Positions 36,803 through 49,125 of a stretch of DNA of 64,000 nucleotides are shown piece by piece. Position 1 is the first letter of the stretch. Each line of letters begins with the position of its first letter. Origin of the DNA: Mercenaria mercenaria (taxonomy: Eukaryota; Mollusca; Bivalvia; Venerida; Veneridae). The stretch is taken from assembly GCF_021730395.1 (NCBI RefSeq), contig NC_069367.1, forward strand, positions 67,627,501 to 67,691,500. Reading direction: 5' to 3'. Position numbers and translations under genes: made by a program. Under the pieces are notes generated by a model. That model searched no databases. It had not been told where the DNA came from and saw only the letters and a program-made list of their open reading frames with translations.

Positions 36803-37330
36803 CTTGTGATTGGGGGGTGGGGGTGGTAGGAGTAGCGTTACGTAATTTTACGCGAAAATGAACTCGGTGACCCCATACTTTTATTCCTTCAATCGACAGC
36901 AAATAAAGTTTAAATGATCATATTAGTTTTTTGTCAAATTCTATCGTTTGGGTTGTTACATGAGACAAGATTGAAGCAAACATTTTATTCAAAACTAAAC
37001 GTCATATTTGTCGCTCTGACGTCACTTTAACGTACATATCGGCTTCAACGTTAAAGTGATATCCAGAAATTATACACCATTTTAAAGACATTTTTAAATG
37101 AAAATATGACGAGTAACAAGCAAATCGATACTTGATGACTGAACAGAACGATTTACGTAAACAGTCTGACGCACGTCAAAAATGTAAAATACGCATTATA
37201 TGAGGAATATGCTGAATTTTATACTAAATAAAATTTCGAAACGAAACCCAAGAACTTCAAATAAGGCGCATTCCACCTTAACGTCTTGGATGTAAATGTT
37301 CGACTTTTCTATGTTGTAATTATATTTTAC

Positions 37331-40300
37331 CTTTCTGCGCAGTGGTAACCAACAGGTCCGGTCTTTGAAATTGTTTTTGATGTTCCCATTATTTCTTCAT
37401 CTTTGTATCTGTGAGAGAGTGTGGTTGATGGAGAACACTCTTTTTTTGAGTGACCCTTTCTTTTCACTAATGTTTTAAGGTTCAAGTCGTTTTTGTTTAG
37501 TGTATAGGTTTTAGAACCTGTATGTAAACGTACTGATTTACTGTCAGCTTCTGTTCTTTTTTTAGGGTAGTTCTTTCTTTCATGGACTTCCTCGCCTAAC
37601 AGACTATCTTTTTGATATCTATGTTTCCCGTTAGCAATGACAGACGTTACATTTCCGCTTTTTATTTCATTTTCTATTTCATTTGCCGTCAATGTTTCCC
37701 TTGTTCGTGCTGCACTTTTAGCGTCTTCATTTTTTGCCGCCAATTGTCGCCAGACGTATGTTGAGTTTTCTACTTCTTTTTCATTCATCGTCAGTGGTTG
37801 ACTAATGTGCGCTCTGCATTTACCTTCTTTGTCTTTTTCTGTCATTGATTCCGAAATATGTACTATTTCAGTATCTTTATTTTGTGCAGCTAATTGTCCC
37901 AATGCGTGTATTGAAGTTGTATTGTCTCTATATTCTTTCGTAAATGGTCGCTCAATATGTGGTGTAGTTTTAGCTTCTTGGTCATATGGTTCGATAGCTT
38001 GCGTTGAGATTTCATATTCTGCACCTTTTGTCGTCAATGGACACCGAATATCTGCTTTGTTTTTAGCTTCCTCATCTTTTAAAGTTACTGGATCATGAAT
38101 ATTTGTTGTAGATTCTTTATCTTTTGTCGTCAACAGCCGCCGAGCGTTTGTTGTATTTTCAGACTCTTTCTTTTTTGAAGTCAATGGTTCATGAATCAGT
38201 GACATAAATTTAGCTCCTTTATCATTTGCCGTTAACGGTTGCGGGACATTTGCTTTGTCTTTAGCTTCTGCATCGTTTGAAGTGAATGGCTCACGAATGT
38301 GTAATGTCGCGTTAACTTCTTTATCTGTTGGAATTAGTGGTTCTCGATTATGTATTGTATTTTCTTTATCTTTGGAAGTCATTGATCCACAAATGTTAAT
38401 TGTCTTTTTAGACTCCTTATACTTTGAAGTAAATTGTGCACGACTTTGTGACGAATAGTTAGCTTTTTTATCTTTTAACTTCAAAGATTTCTGAATGTGT
38501 GTTGCAATTGTAGCCTTTTCGGCCTGTTCCGTCAACGAAGATCGAACGTTTACTTTCTTTCTAGCTTCCTGAACATTTGCCGTCATTGGTTCTCTAAGAT
38601 GTGCCGATATTTCAGATTCTTTATCTTTTCCCATTATCGGACGCCAAATGTTTGCAGTGTTTTTAGGTTTGTCATCTCTTGAAGTCAATGGTTCACGAAT
38701 GTGTGTAGCAGTTGCAACTTCCTTATCTTTTGGGGGAATCAGCGATTCACGAATGTGTGCTGTAGATTCTTTATCTTTTGAAGTCACATGTCCACGAATA
38801 TAAGATTTCTTTTTCGACTCCTTATCTTTTGAAGTCTGTTGTTCATGAATTTGTGAAGTATATTTAGCTTCTATGCCTTTTAAAGTCAGTGGTTGCCCAA
38901 TGTTTGCTGTAGTTTTAGCTTTTTCGTCTTTCTCTTTCATTGGATGTCGAACGTTTACTTTATCTCTAGCTTCTTGATCTTTTGCCATTATTGGTTCTCT
39001 AACGTGTGTTGATAATTTAGCTTCTTTATATTTTGCCGTCAATGGTTCTCTAATCTGTGCTAATATATCAGCTTCTTTATCTTCCGTCGTCAATGGTTCA
39101 CGAATGTGTGCTAATATTTCAGCTTCTTTAACTTTTGCCGGCAATGGTTCTCTAACGTGTGCTAATGATTTAGCTTCGTTTTCTTTGACCGTCAATGATT
39201 CTCTAACGTGTGCTAATATTTCAGTTTCTTTATCTTTAGCCGTGAATGGTTCTCTAACGTGTGCTAATATTTCAGCTTCTTTAACTTTTGCCTTCAATGG
39301 TTCTCTAACGTGTGCTAACTTTTCAGCTTCTTTATCTTTTGCCTTCAGTGGTTTTCTAACGTGTGCTGATAATTTAGCTTCTTTAACTTTTGCCGTCAAT
39401 GTTTCTCTAACGTGTGCTGATATTTCAGCATCTGTGTCTTTGGCCGTAATCTGATTCGGAATGTTTGCTGTGTTTATAGGTTCTTTATCTTTTGAAATCA
39501 ATGTTCCATGAATCAGTGACATAAATTTAGCTCCTTTATCATTAGCCGTCAACGGACGCCGCATATTTGCTTTGTTTTTAGCTTTTTCATCTTTTGAAGT
39601 TTGTGGTTCACGAATGCGTGTTACAGATTTTACTTTTTTATTTTTTGGAATCAGTGGTTCACGATTGTTTACTGTAGATTCTTTACCATTTGAAGTCACT
39701 CGTTCACAAATATTTGTTTTCTTTTTTGATTCCTTATCTTTTGAAGTCAATTGTGCATGAATTTGTGACGAATTTGCAGCACCTTTACCTTTTAACGTCA
39801 GTGATTGCTGAATGTGTGCTGTAGTTGTAACCTTTTCATCCTGTTCTGTCAATGGAGGTCGAACGTTTACTTTGGTTTTAGCTTCTTGATCTTTTATCAT
39901 CATAAATTCTCTAACTTGTGTTGATATTTTAACTTCTTTATCTTTTGCTGTAAGTGTTTCTCTAACATGTGTTGATATTTTAGCTTCTTTTGCCGTTATT
40001 GGACGCCGAATGTTTGCTGTGTTTTTATGTTCTTTATCTTTTAAGATAACTGTTTCACGAATGTTTGATGTAGTTTGTTTAACTTTTAAAGCCACTGATC
40101 CGCGAAAGTATGTTGCCGTTTTAGACTCTTTATCTTTTGAAGTCACTTGTATACTACTATGTGACATAGATTTTGGTTTTTCTTTTTCTACAGCCAATGC
40201 GGGTCGAACTTTTGCTGTGTTTTCCGTTTCTTTGTCTTTTTCCGTTAATGGTCGCTGAACAATTGCTGTTTTTGGAGCATTTTCTTTCTTTTCCGCCGAC

Positions 40301-40656
40301 TGGGATCGTATGTTTGCTTTGTTTCTAGCTTCTGTATCTTTTGTCGTCGCTGGTTCCTGAATGCGTGGTGTAGTTTTAGTTCCTTTATCTTTTTCCGTCG
40401 ACGGTCGACTAATAGGTGTTGTGTGTATACCTTCTTCATCTTTTGCCACCAGTTTTCGCCGAATGATTGCTGAAGCTTTAGTTTCTTCATATTTTGCCGT
40501 TGTTGATCGCAGAACATGTATGGTTTTAGCTTCTTCATCCCCATCCGTCGCTGGTTGTCCAGTGTATGTTGTAGGATTAGCCTCTTTTTTCTTCGTCTCC
40601 AATAGTTGCCGAATGTTTGTTCTGCTTTTAACTTCTTTTTCTACAGAAAATGACAT
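37331..40656 (-). CDS. Giant Lys/Glu/Thr-rich repeat exon, probably 5' exon of ZNFX1 copy 2
   Basis: An unbroken frame of 1,108 codons plus two bases, ending in a donor AG|GTAAAA at 37331 in phase 2, the phase needed by the copy 2 core exon. It consists of some 50-60 degenerate units of about 17-20 residues of the type REPLTAKDKEAEILAHV. The most regular stretch is at about 39000-39460, where DNA units are 51 bp. It is very hydrophilic, with no signal peptide, membrane segment or enzyme motif, and is probably disordered or helical-charged. The ATG at 40654-40656 is preceded in frame by TAA 18 bases upstream, next to a CCCTTTTCAG acceptor, so a non-coding 5' exon is likely. I do not recognise the family. 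It could also be a separate gene, but a frame this long is unlikely by chance. Confidence 0.65.
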
Positions 40657-42300
40657 TCTGTCTCTGTGTCTTTACTGAAAAGGGTTAGTGAATATAAAGG
40701 TAAAATAAATAAATAAATAAATAAGTTTATATATCCTTTAAATGTTTTTCGAATTAAATTGTGGTCAGCGTTTACATATGTGATCGCAAAGAAGATTTTT
40801 GCACTTAATGGTACGTTGAACACCATCTCCTGAGTTTAACAAGTCCAGGGTATATGTATTAAAACCAGCAAATAGGATCTACACTGAAGCTACTTTCTGA
40901 GTACTTCGAGTGTTTTAGATAATTTAACACACTTTCAAGTGGTGAAACCAAATAAGACTTTCAGATAATATATCCCAAAAAACCAAATATTGTGAGCACT
41001 TAATGATATAAAAATATGTATACGTTTGTTTACAACAATACTTTGGGCATGTGCACTGGTTTTTTTCAAGTCTACTTTTCTTATAACAACGATGACATTT
41101 TTTCGGGTGCACTTCGAAAAGCATGTCTCCTGTCCAAAGTTGATATTTAGGCACTTAAATGTACATAACAAAGTGTATCCAAACAATCCTGATTAAACTT
41201 ACAATTATGTCGAATGCAATACTGATTGTAAGGCGATGTTGTTATATGAAAAAAAAATGTATGCAGACCCCTGTGGTTTAGCAGAGTACATTGCAATTCC
41301 GCTCAGAGCATATTATGCACAAGACCAATTATCAGAAAAAAATCAATTTTGATTTTCTGAATATTCACGACTTTATTTACATTCCATAAAATAGATATCA
41401 TATTGAATGGGTCAGTAAATGTTATCAACATATGAAAAAATCCGCCGTCCGAGACAGAGACGATGCTAACTATATTTCTCAGAATTTTGACAATATTGCA
41501 TCAAATAAAACGCAATAAGATACTTCTTTTATTTTATTTGAATAACAATTTACGTTTGTACAAACTGTACCAGACCTAATATTTTCTAAACTAATGAAGT
41601 TTATATATTAGTTAAAAGGTAACGTAACCAAACTGTCCAAAACTTGTATTATTTTGAAAGATATGCAAAACTACAACATAACTATGATTAAATTACCGTA
41701 CCACTGGAGGCGTGAAACTGTAAATGAATTAGTAGTTGTTTCCTTTAAAACAGCACATTTAGATAAGGAAAATATCTTATGGTAGAAATACCAGTATGAA
41801 CTTTCGCAATATAACAGTTTTGCTGTGACAATAAATTAAGGTATAATAATTTTTCTCACCTTTACATGATTATATGTCTACAAATTTCCTCTCTCTTAAC
41901 ATAAAGTCGATTAACCGATTTCTTCTATCGAAATAGTCTTTGAATATCATACGCCCGAAAACTGCATATAGTTTTACATAACTGGTTTTAAACAGTCATA
42001 TCTAACTGCGTGATTTTACATTTCCTGAAAAGAAACACGCAATGTCTATTTTTAAATGGAAAAACCAATATTGTAAAACAATACATTTTAGAAGGTCGTT
42101 TTCTTTAAAGACCCACCACAACCTAGTGACATACTTTTCTCTCCCACATGAACTGCATGAAACTCATTCTGATATTTTGATATAATATAGCTATTCTTCG
42201 ATGATAGGTGGACAATTAAGGCCCTGCCTGAATTATTATATGTTCACAACTTAATATGCAAACTAATTCGGCAGTATAATTTTAAAAACATACTAGATAA
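40657..42300. other. AT-rich region upstream of the repeat exon
   Basis: An (AAAT)n microsatellite lies at about 40703-40728. No further exon was identified with confidence. The short minus-strand frames at 40641-41186 show no domain. The promoter of copy 2 may lie here or further upstream. Confidence 0.4.
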
Positions 42301-42523
42301 GGCCTAAAAAGTGTTTGTTTTCTTAACATGCCCCCAAAAATAGGGTAGATAGGTAGGAATTTCTTTTTTACATGAAATGAACGGATAGTAGTGTTATTAT
42401 AATGCGAAAAGTATATAAAAAACGAAAATATCGAAAAAAATCCAACGCAATAGAAACATTCAGGGTCGAGGCAAATTTTTAGGGTAGGTCGGGATACCGG
42501 AAACAAACATTTTTTCGGGCCTA
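42301..42523. mobile_element. MITE-like element of about 223 bp
   Basis: Imperfect terminal inverted repeats: GGCCTAAAAAGTGTTTGTTTTC at the left (22 bases, of which the first 20 are the useful core) and, read in reverse complement, GGCCCGAAAAAATGTTTGTT at the right. Internally GGGTAGATAGGTAGG and GGGTAGGTCGGG recur. There is no open frame of interest. Confidence 0.65.
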
Positions 42524-43315
42524 ACTACCTTACACTATAGAAAGAAACAAAGTGTGGTCTAAACTCAACTGAATACACCAAGTACTGTGTATACTGCTAT
42601 ATAAATTTATCATATATTTAAACATTAAACACATCGTCTTTGCCTTATTTATGTCACTGTGGGTTTGTAACTAGATACTATTTTTTTCGTGCAAATCATG
42701 TATAAATTAATTACCATCGAACATAGTTATTCAGTCGCACGTCTTTAAGTTCTGCTCTATTCTGTTTGATAATTTTCACGCGCGTGATCTAAGGCCAAAC
42801 ATATTTAGCTTTTATTTTTTTAAATGTTGGCATATTTTTGTCCAAGTAATAACTTTGACATCCGAATTTTTTATACCTTAGGACAAGTACTTGGCACAAC
42901 ATTGCAGAATGCAGTACACAGAACCTGTTTTCCAAGTTTTAAAGTCAAAGTCAGGAGAGATCAAATTGTATTGAAGTATTTGGCTTCCTCCACCGAGCCA
43001 TCTTTCGCTACCATTATCTAGATATTATTATCAAGGTCAAGGTGACCAGAAGGACTAAGATACAACACCAAGTTCGTCATGCTTGTGTTTAAGGTTGACA
43101 AAAACATTTGTACACGTTTAAAGCCAGCAAAAACATGAACAAAACTCTTATAGGTCACGTTCCTATAACATAGCCTACACTAAACGAGATCTTACACCGG
43201 TGTATGTATGCATGTGTACATAATCGACGTTCTCACACAAAGCATAGGTTAGACAACCAGGATAAAGCAATGGAAGAGATCCGGTCTCCACATTCTAGAT
43301 AACGATCAGTAGCAA
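42524..43315. other. Intergenic, nothing recognised
   Basis: No supported gene. A 65-codon plus-strand frame at 42824-43021 looks like chance. Confidence 0.4.
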
Positions 43316-43560
43316 AAAAAGACACACACAACAAAACACCACTGAGAAGTTTGGACGGATTGAGGATGCAAATCACACCTCACTCTTAACACCAGCCATG
43401 TTTGTCCAGCGGTAAAAGACAATGTAAATAAAACCTGTCCCCTATAGACAAAATCCCTTACGTGCGCAAAGGAAGCGAGAGGCGCGGACTGCAAAATACA
43501 AAAATGCCGAAGTAAATAATTATAAAAACATCCTAACAAACCGTATACACATGTACGCAA
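43316..43560 (-). repeat. Unclassified dispersed repeat, second copy
   Basis: Shares AAAACACCACTG, CCTCACTCTTAA, GACAATGTAAATAAAA and AATCCCTTACGTGCGC-type blocks in the same order as 8098-8480. The family is not identified. Confidence 0.5.
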
Positions 43561-44132
43561 TGCCTTTGCAAAGCGCAAATCAGCAAAAGATACATCATTA
43601 AGGCCAGAAGACATGGGTTAAAGCAACTCAGTGCAAGCGGGCTTTACGAACTGCCTACCATGGAGTCTTGTGCCTACAGGTATTGTAAGATACAACAACC
43701 AAAGAGGAAAGCGCTGTAAAAGGTCTGACACCAAACAAGGTCCGGATTGGTCAAAACAGTTATGAACTGCGCTCTTTTTTGTTATGAAACTATCATTCAA
43801 ATTTTATCTATACTTGAAAGAAGCGTGCACGATAATATTGAGGCGTGTATCTGATGTCAAGCTAACGGAATGCCAAGACGGCTACCGTTGCCCGAATGGT
43901 ATTCCTTATTTTTCCTTACTTTTTTTATCGTCGAAATTCAACTATAATAGGCATTTATTAAATGAAAACTACTATATACTAGTTAATGTAACTATCAAAA
44001 CCCGGATGGGTTCAAACATTTTAAAGTCATATATCTTATCAGTAAACTTAATGCCCATTACGATTATAAATTCTTTTATAGAGTAGGTAAGTATTTGTTA
44101 TGATAAGATACCAAAGTGAAGTTTATGCTTGT

Positions 44133-44345
44133 TTAACCCTTACCCTGCTAAATTTCTTTAATGAACTTGTCCATCTTTCAATTTGGACAGTACCATTAAC
44201 TGTTAAAAGGGATGCTTACCAAAAAGATACTGACTGAATAGCGAACAGTGCGGACCATGATCAGACTGCACGGATGTGCAGGTTGATCTTGGTCTGCACT
44301 GGTCGCAAAGGCAGAACCATTTGCCGCCAGAAGGCTAAGGTTTAA
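44133..44345. repeat. Dispersed repeat, probably a non-autonomous DNA element
   Basis: Starts with CCTTACCCTGCTAAATTTC and ends with TTGCCGCCAGAAGGCTAAGG. It contains CAGACTGCACGGATGTGCAG and CTTGGTCTGCACTGGTCGC. I recall this sequence type as very abundant in venerid clams. The inner GTGCGGACCATGATC and GATCTTGGTCTGCAC blocks form an imperfect inverted repeat. Confidence 0.6.
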
Positions 44346-45110
44346 TAGTTTTATGACTCGACACATAATTTCTATCTGCATGTATAAACGTTATAAAATT
44401 GACTCTAAAGTTATTTATATTTTATAATACACATCGTGTGTTCTTGTATTTTTTGTTTTGATTTTCTTGCACAATAAAACGCCGCAGTGATATAATAATG
44501 TTTCATAATAAAATGATTAGACCTTTCTTCGTTTGTTCTGGTCCGGTCTTTTCTTTTTGTTTTGTTTTAAGATGACCAATATCGCTTTCTGAAATTTCAT
44601 TCGTTAAAATACTCAAATGTTTGTATGTAGAAAGTATGTAAGTGTATATTTTTTGTAACTGTATTTAAGTCGCCTTACAGATGAAAGAAAACTTATCATA
44701 GATCTTATAACTACATTATAAAAATTTAAAGGTTACTCAGGTCATGTCAAATTAATAATAAGATCTTCGGAACAACCTCATGAAAGTTTTTATTTTTGAA
44801 AATGTAAAATTCTTTGCATATACGGCAAAACTCTCTGAAAAAAAGTTTTGTTATGTTGGTTGCCCTTCAGCAAAATGTTCAATAAATGTGTTTTAGACAA
44901 TACTTTTACAAAACGTTCTATTTCTATTCTCAGAAAATAAATGCCGGTATCAGAGTTTTAAGCATTCATGTAGACTTGAAACATCAGGAAAACCTAATTT
45001 AGACTTTTTTCGGCATTGCTCTGTGGAATCAGTAACTAGATGTTATCAGAAATAAACACTATAAAATGCATGCAATCTGGAAAAAAATATTATTTTACTG
45101 GAGAATGTCA
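44346..45110. other. AT-rich intergenic sequence
   Basis: Nothing recognised; no supported open frame. Confidence 0.4.
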
Positions 45111-45124
45111 AGACCTTTTACGGC

Positions 45125-45190
45125 CAGGTGGTTAGAGTGACTGACTTTGAATCACTTGCCCTTCCCCTGTGGATTAAAGAAAGACCTCTT
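45125..45190 (+). repeat. Possible tRNA-like SINE head fragment
   Basis: GGCCAGGTGGTTAGAGTGAC followed by ACTTTGAATCACTTGCCC resembles the tRNA-derived head of SINE family B. The B box is degraded and the body is missing. Confidence 0.35.
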
Positions 45191-45404
45191 AAGTTACTGG
45201 AAATATGTCAGAGTTTTCGTGATGTCAATATATAACAGTAGATTGTTTTAAAAAAACTTCCAGTTTTTAATGGTAGTACACATTTATACTGTGTTCAGCC
45301 ATGCATGTATACAGCGTGTTTAATTGTTAACCTAATGTGTAGTACTTTTAATACATATAAACTTTTTAATCATTTTTACGTCACCACGCCGTACGTTGTT
45401 ATGG

Positions 45405-46352
45405 CGCCCTGCCAAACGTCACCCCACCCAAAGTTGCCCCGCTAAAAGTCGCCCCGCCAAACGTTGTCTTTTCAGGAATGACATGACTGTATTAATTTGA
45501 TTGGAGATAAAGGCGGTAATAGTTACGAATAGTTATGATATAGTTGTCAGTCCTCAACGACGTGTTACTAGACGAAATTGCTCACTCTCATCCCCCTTCC
45601 CCCATCCTTCAGTCCATCAGTGAGTCCATCATTGACACGATGTGTAACTCCTTTTCATGACAGATACAGGTCAATATGCATACGTGCGTGCGTGCGTCCG
45701 TGCGTCCGTTCGTTCGCCTGTCTTGCTAATTTGTGTCTAGATTACAACTTTGCGGTACATTTGGAAATCCTTTATGCTTTACTCAGTGAGATAAATTCAC
45801 TCTGTGAGATAAATGCAAGCAAACATAAAATCTCTATCTGTAAGGTGAAAGTCACATTTGGCTGATGCGGATGGGCGAAAGTCATGCTCACAAAAATCAA
45901 TCTCACTGTGGCAAGCATATAGTATTTTCCTAATGTGCGACCACAAAAAATAAACGGATGGATGAGCGGGCATGCACACGCATACACTCATATTGCCCTC
46001 TACCTATCTGTATGTCATGAAAAAACTTGTAATTCAAAAATGTCACTGTTAAACTCACTGTAAAATAGACGGGTTAGGGGTAAGAGTGAGTAATTTTCTC
46101 TGGTAACACTTCATTGGTGACTAGCAAAAATATCATAACTATTAAATCTTACTAACTTTTGTCTTTAGTTTTAATTAATACTATGTCAAAAAGTCGACGT
46201 TCGACTGGACGTCATTCGGTGGGGCGACGTCCGGAGGGGTGACATAGGCGGGGTGACATTTGGCGGCGTGACGTTTGTCAGTGCGCAATAACGACGTTTG
46301 GCAGGGAGACTTCCGGCGGGCGACATTCGGCGGGGCGGGGCGCGATAACGAC
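45405..46352. repeat. GC-rich GACGT/GGCGGGG repeat clusters flanking unique sequence
   Basis: About 45405-45475 repeats CCCCGCCAAACGT-like units. About 46190-46352 repeats the reverse-complement type GGCGGGG-TGACATTTGGCG and GCGACGTCCGG. These are much more GC-rich than the surroundings, and the two clusters are inverted relative to each other. They are probably the ends of one repeat family or element. Confidence 0.5.
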
Positions 46353-46424
46353 GTGTGTTATTGTGTCGCTGCGACAGAGCAAAATGGCACAACTCAGCCA
46401 CCATAGATCGCAGTGGCATTTTAA

Positions 46425-46525
46425 ATATTTATTCATTTTAATGCGTTTAACGTCACACCGGCACAATTTTGGTCATTTTGGCGACTTTTCAGATTTAATG
46501 ATGGAGGAGACCCCGTGTGCTCCTT
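46425..46525 (-). mobile_element. 3' fragment of SINE family B
   Basis: GTTTAACGTCACACCGGCAC next to a TATTTATTCATTTT tail and GGCGACTTTTCAGATTTAATG matches the 3' half of the SINE at 6318-6562. The tRNA-like head is absent. Confidence 0.6.
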
Positions 46526-46552
46526 CGTGCATTATAAAAGGGAAGAGAATAG

Positions 46553-46905
46553 GATGTCGAGCGCTCGAGATAAGATGACGTGTTCACGAGATAAGATGTC
46601 GAACGCTCGAAATAAGATGTCGTGCGCACCAAATAAGATGTCGAGCGCACTTGATAAGATGTCGACCGCACGAGATAAGATGCATTGCGCTCAAGATAAG
46701 ATCTCGTGTGCACGAGCTAGGATGTCGTGCGCACGATATAAGATGTCGAACGCACGAGATAATATGTTGTGCGCACGAGATAAGATGTCGTGCGCTCGAG
46801 ATAAGATGCCGTGCACTCGAAATATGATGTCGTGCGCACGCGATAAGATGTCGTGCTCACGAGATAAGATGTTGTGCGCACGAGATACAATATAAGATGT
46901 CATGC
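46553..46905. repeat. 21-bp minisatellite with palindromic units, about 17 copies
   Basis: The consensus unit is GAGATAAGATGTCGTGCGCAC plus A (20 bases shown of a 21-base cycle). The core TCGTGCGCACGA is its own reverse complement. Because 21 is a multiple of three, both strands stay open: ARDKMSC repeats on plus and SRAHDIL repeats on minus. I see no evidence that either is a gene. Confidence 0.85.
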
Positions 46906-48689
46906 GAACGAGATGATTTAGACTTATTAATGCATGTCCTTAACATACCACCGTTCTTCATGAAAAATGTGACTGCATTTAAATAATAACGTTTAACTCT
47001 ACTGCATTTTTTTTTTTTTTTTTTGAAAATGATCACGCAATCCCTATATTTAGCTCATTTTACACTTTAGATACGGTTACCCCGATATCTTAAAATAGAA
47101 CGCCGTTTTAATTATACTTCTAAAACTATTTATTTACTTTTATATTACATTCATTTACATTTCCTTAAAAGTATACACTGTAGAGAAAATGCATGGCCTC
47201 TGAGGTTAAGTTAGTGATGTGACTTTTCCTGTATTACTTGAACACTATTAAGCACATCCTCGTAAAGTCATAATGTATGATGAGTAATTTTTGTTAGAAA
47301 TAACGTAGCAGTTTTTGCAAGGATAACTATTAACCTTTAGCCAATATCAGGGAATTGTTTAAAACTTTCTACTCCTTGTTTGTGTTTTATGAATCTTAAT
47401 AAACGGAAAAGAGCTCAGATGGTGGGAAATTTTCAAAGTCTTACATTTTCGATTTTTAGTTTCTTTTATGACTCACTTAACCATATTGAAAGTTATTTGC
47501 GGATATCGGGACATGTAAAGGCTTTCACTGGTCAAATTTTGCCATATAATGACAGTTAATTGTGTTATTTAGAATCTTTTATATTCATTGGAACTAAAAT
47601 GCAAACTTCAATCTTAAATATATGTGCAGCTAACTGGATCAAAGTACACAGTTTGAAAAAATATTTAAAATATCATTTTATTTGAGCTGAAAAAATATCC
47701 TACGTAAATACTTGGGGATAACTACGCTAAAACTTTATTGTAAGCTTAAGTGTGTATGCACCTTTTACCTCTAGGTATGAAAAAATCATGCATAATTACT
47801 GAAATGGTCAGCACTTTGAAAAGAAAAATGCTAGTACGCAAAGATCAGATCTTTTAATGCCATAGATAAAGTGTAATATTTTTGTGGTGAATTTGTCAGC
47901 AAAAAGACTTAAAAAAAAAGTTCAAACCCACAAAATTTCACAAGATAAGATATGTTGAGAAAGCTATTGCCGGAAAGAGAACAATCTCTGCTACCAATAT
48001 ATATGCATCGAAGTATGGGGATATATCTTGAAATATGAGAAAATCAAAGAAAACAAGTTCAGGACTGTTAGATGCACGAGAGTGTTATCATCTATAGCAG
48101 GTAACATAGATAGCTTACTTTTCCATGGACAAATTATGATGACAAACGGTGTTCACTCAACAATTTCACTCTATAAACAGATTGTTTCCCTTTTGTAAAG
48201 AGGGCTTAGGGTAAGTCTCTATCTTGTGAATTGTTTTCGCCAGTTTTTGGATTTTTAAACTTTTTGTTTTTAATGGAAGTGAATTTCAGCCAAAGTTACA
48301 CGTACATTCTACTTGGGAACTCCAAAGAAGCCTTTAATGCTGGTCCCGTTAAATGTTTTACAGTCGATGGCAATACATACAGTTATTTTTAAGTATTTGT
48401 ACACTTTAAACAACCATAGGTTATAACATTTACCTATATTTTCAAGCGAAAATCACAAAATAGAAATGTCATATATTGACTTGAAATGGTAACTTTTGGC
48501 GAGAAAAAAACAGAACAACAGAGTTGCTCTCTTCAAGAAAAGCTTACTTTATTGTCCGGTGATGCACGAAAATAAATTATACATGAATACGATGTACATT
48601 GTATACCTATCATAATGTAAGTACACACATTTTGAAACATTTATGATAAAATCAAGTTATTTAGATTAACTATTCTATAAACAAGAAAG
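46906..48689. other. AT-rich intergenic sequence
   Basis: No gene or repeat family recognised. A poly-T run lies near 47008. Confidence 0.4.
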
Positions 48690-49125
48690 TCATGATGACC
48701 CTGGATCGCTCGTCTAAGTAATTGGGCATACAGCCTCTAGAGTGTTAGCAGGCTTTTCCTTTGATTTGACTGGGTGACCTTGTTTTCACCCCAAATGACC
48801 CAGATTCGAGCATGACGTAGAGATTCTGACCAAGTTTCATGACGACAGGATCATAAATGTGCCATCTACAGTGTTAACAAGCTTTTTTTATGTGATTTGA
48901 GCACGTGACATAGTTTTTGACTCGACATGACCCAATTTCAAAGTTGACATAGAGATCATCAAGACAAACATTTTGACCAAGATTCATAAAGATCACAAGG
49001 GTCACAGCCGTGACCTTTAGAGTGTTAACAAGGCAAATGTTGGCGGACGAAGAACGACGCACAACGTACGACAACGGACGCCGGATAATTACCGGTGACA
49101 ATAGTTCACCTTGAGCACTTGGATA
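48690..49125 (-). repeat. Minus-strand copy of the about 145-bp-unit tandem-repeat element
   Basis: Read on the minus strand it opens with AGTGCTCAAGGTGAACTATTG, of which the first 20 bases are the diagnostic part. A run of CGTC/CGTTG words follows, then GTTAACACTCTAAAGGTCAC-like units. It matches the head and unit structure at 60215-61720, with about two to three units. Confidence 0.6.

Larger units (their letters stand above)
33189..37279. mobile_element. Large inverted-repeat element, about 480-bp arms, with nested insertion
   Basis: The left arm (33189-33290 continued at about 34600-35020) and right arm (36803-37279) are inverted copies. Both ends start AAGGTGGAATGCGCC or close to it, and shared blocks include CGTAAATCGTTCTGTTCAGT. 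The left arm is split by a Helentron-like element at 33291-34578, and a SINE lies in the centre. No transposase frame remains. It sits between the copy 2 core exon and the repeat exon, that is, in the inferred intron. Confidence 0.75.

Noticed and set aside
39104-39454. Plus-strand 116-codon frame rich in LTCANISASL repeats, opposite the repeat exon
   Set aside because: It is the mirror of the minus-strand repeats. The minus strand has the far longer frame and the splice sites.
46515-46895. 126-codon plus-strand frame of ARDKMSC repeats
   Set aside because: It is a by-product of a 21-bp minisatellite; the opposite strand is equally open, and there is no splice, start or domain context.
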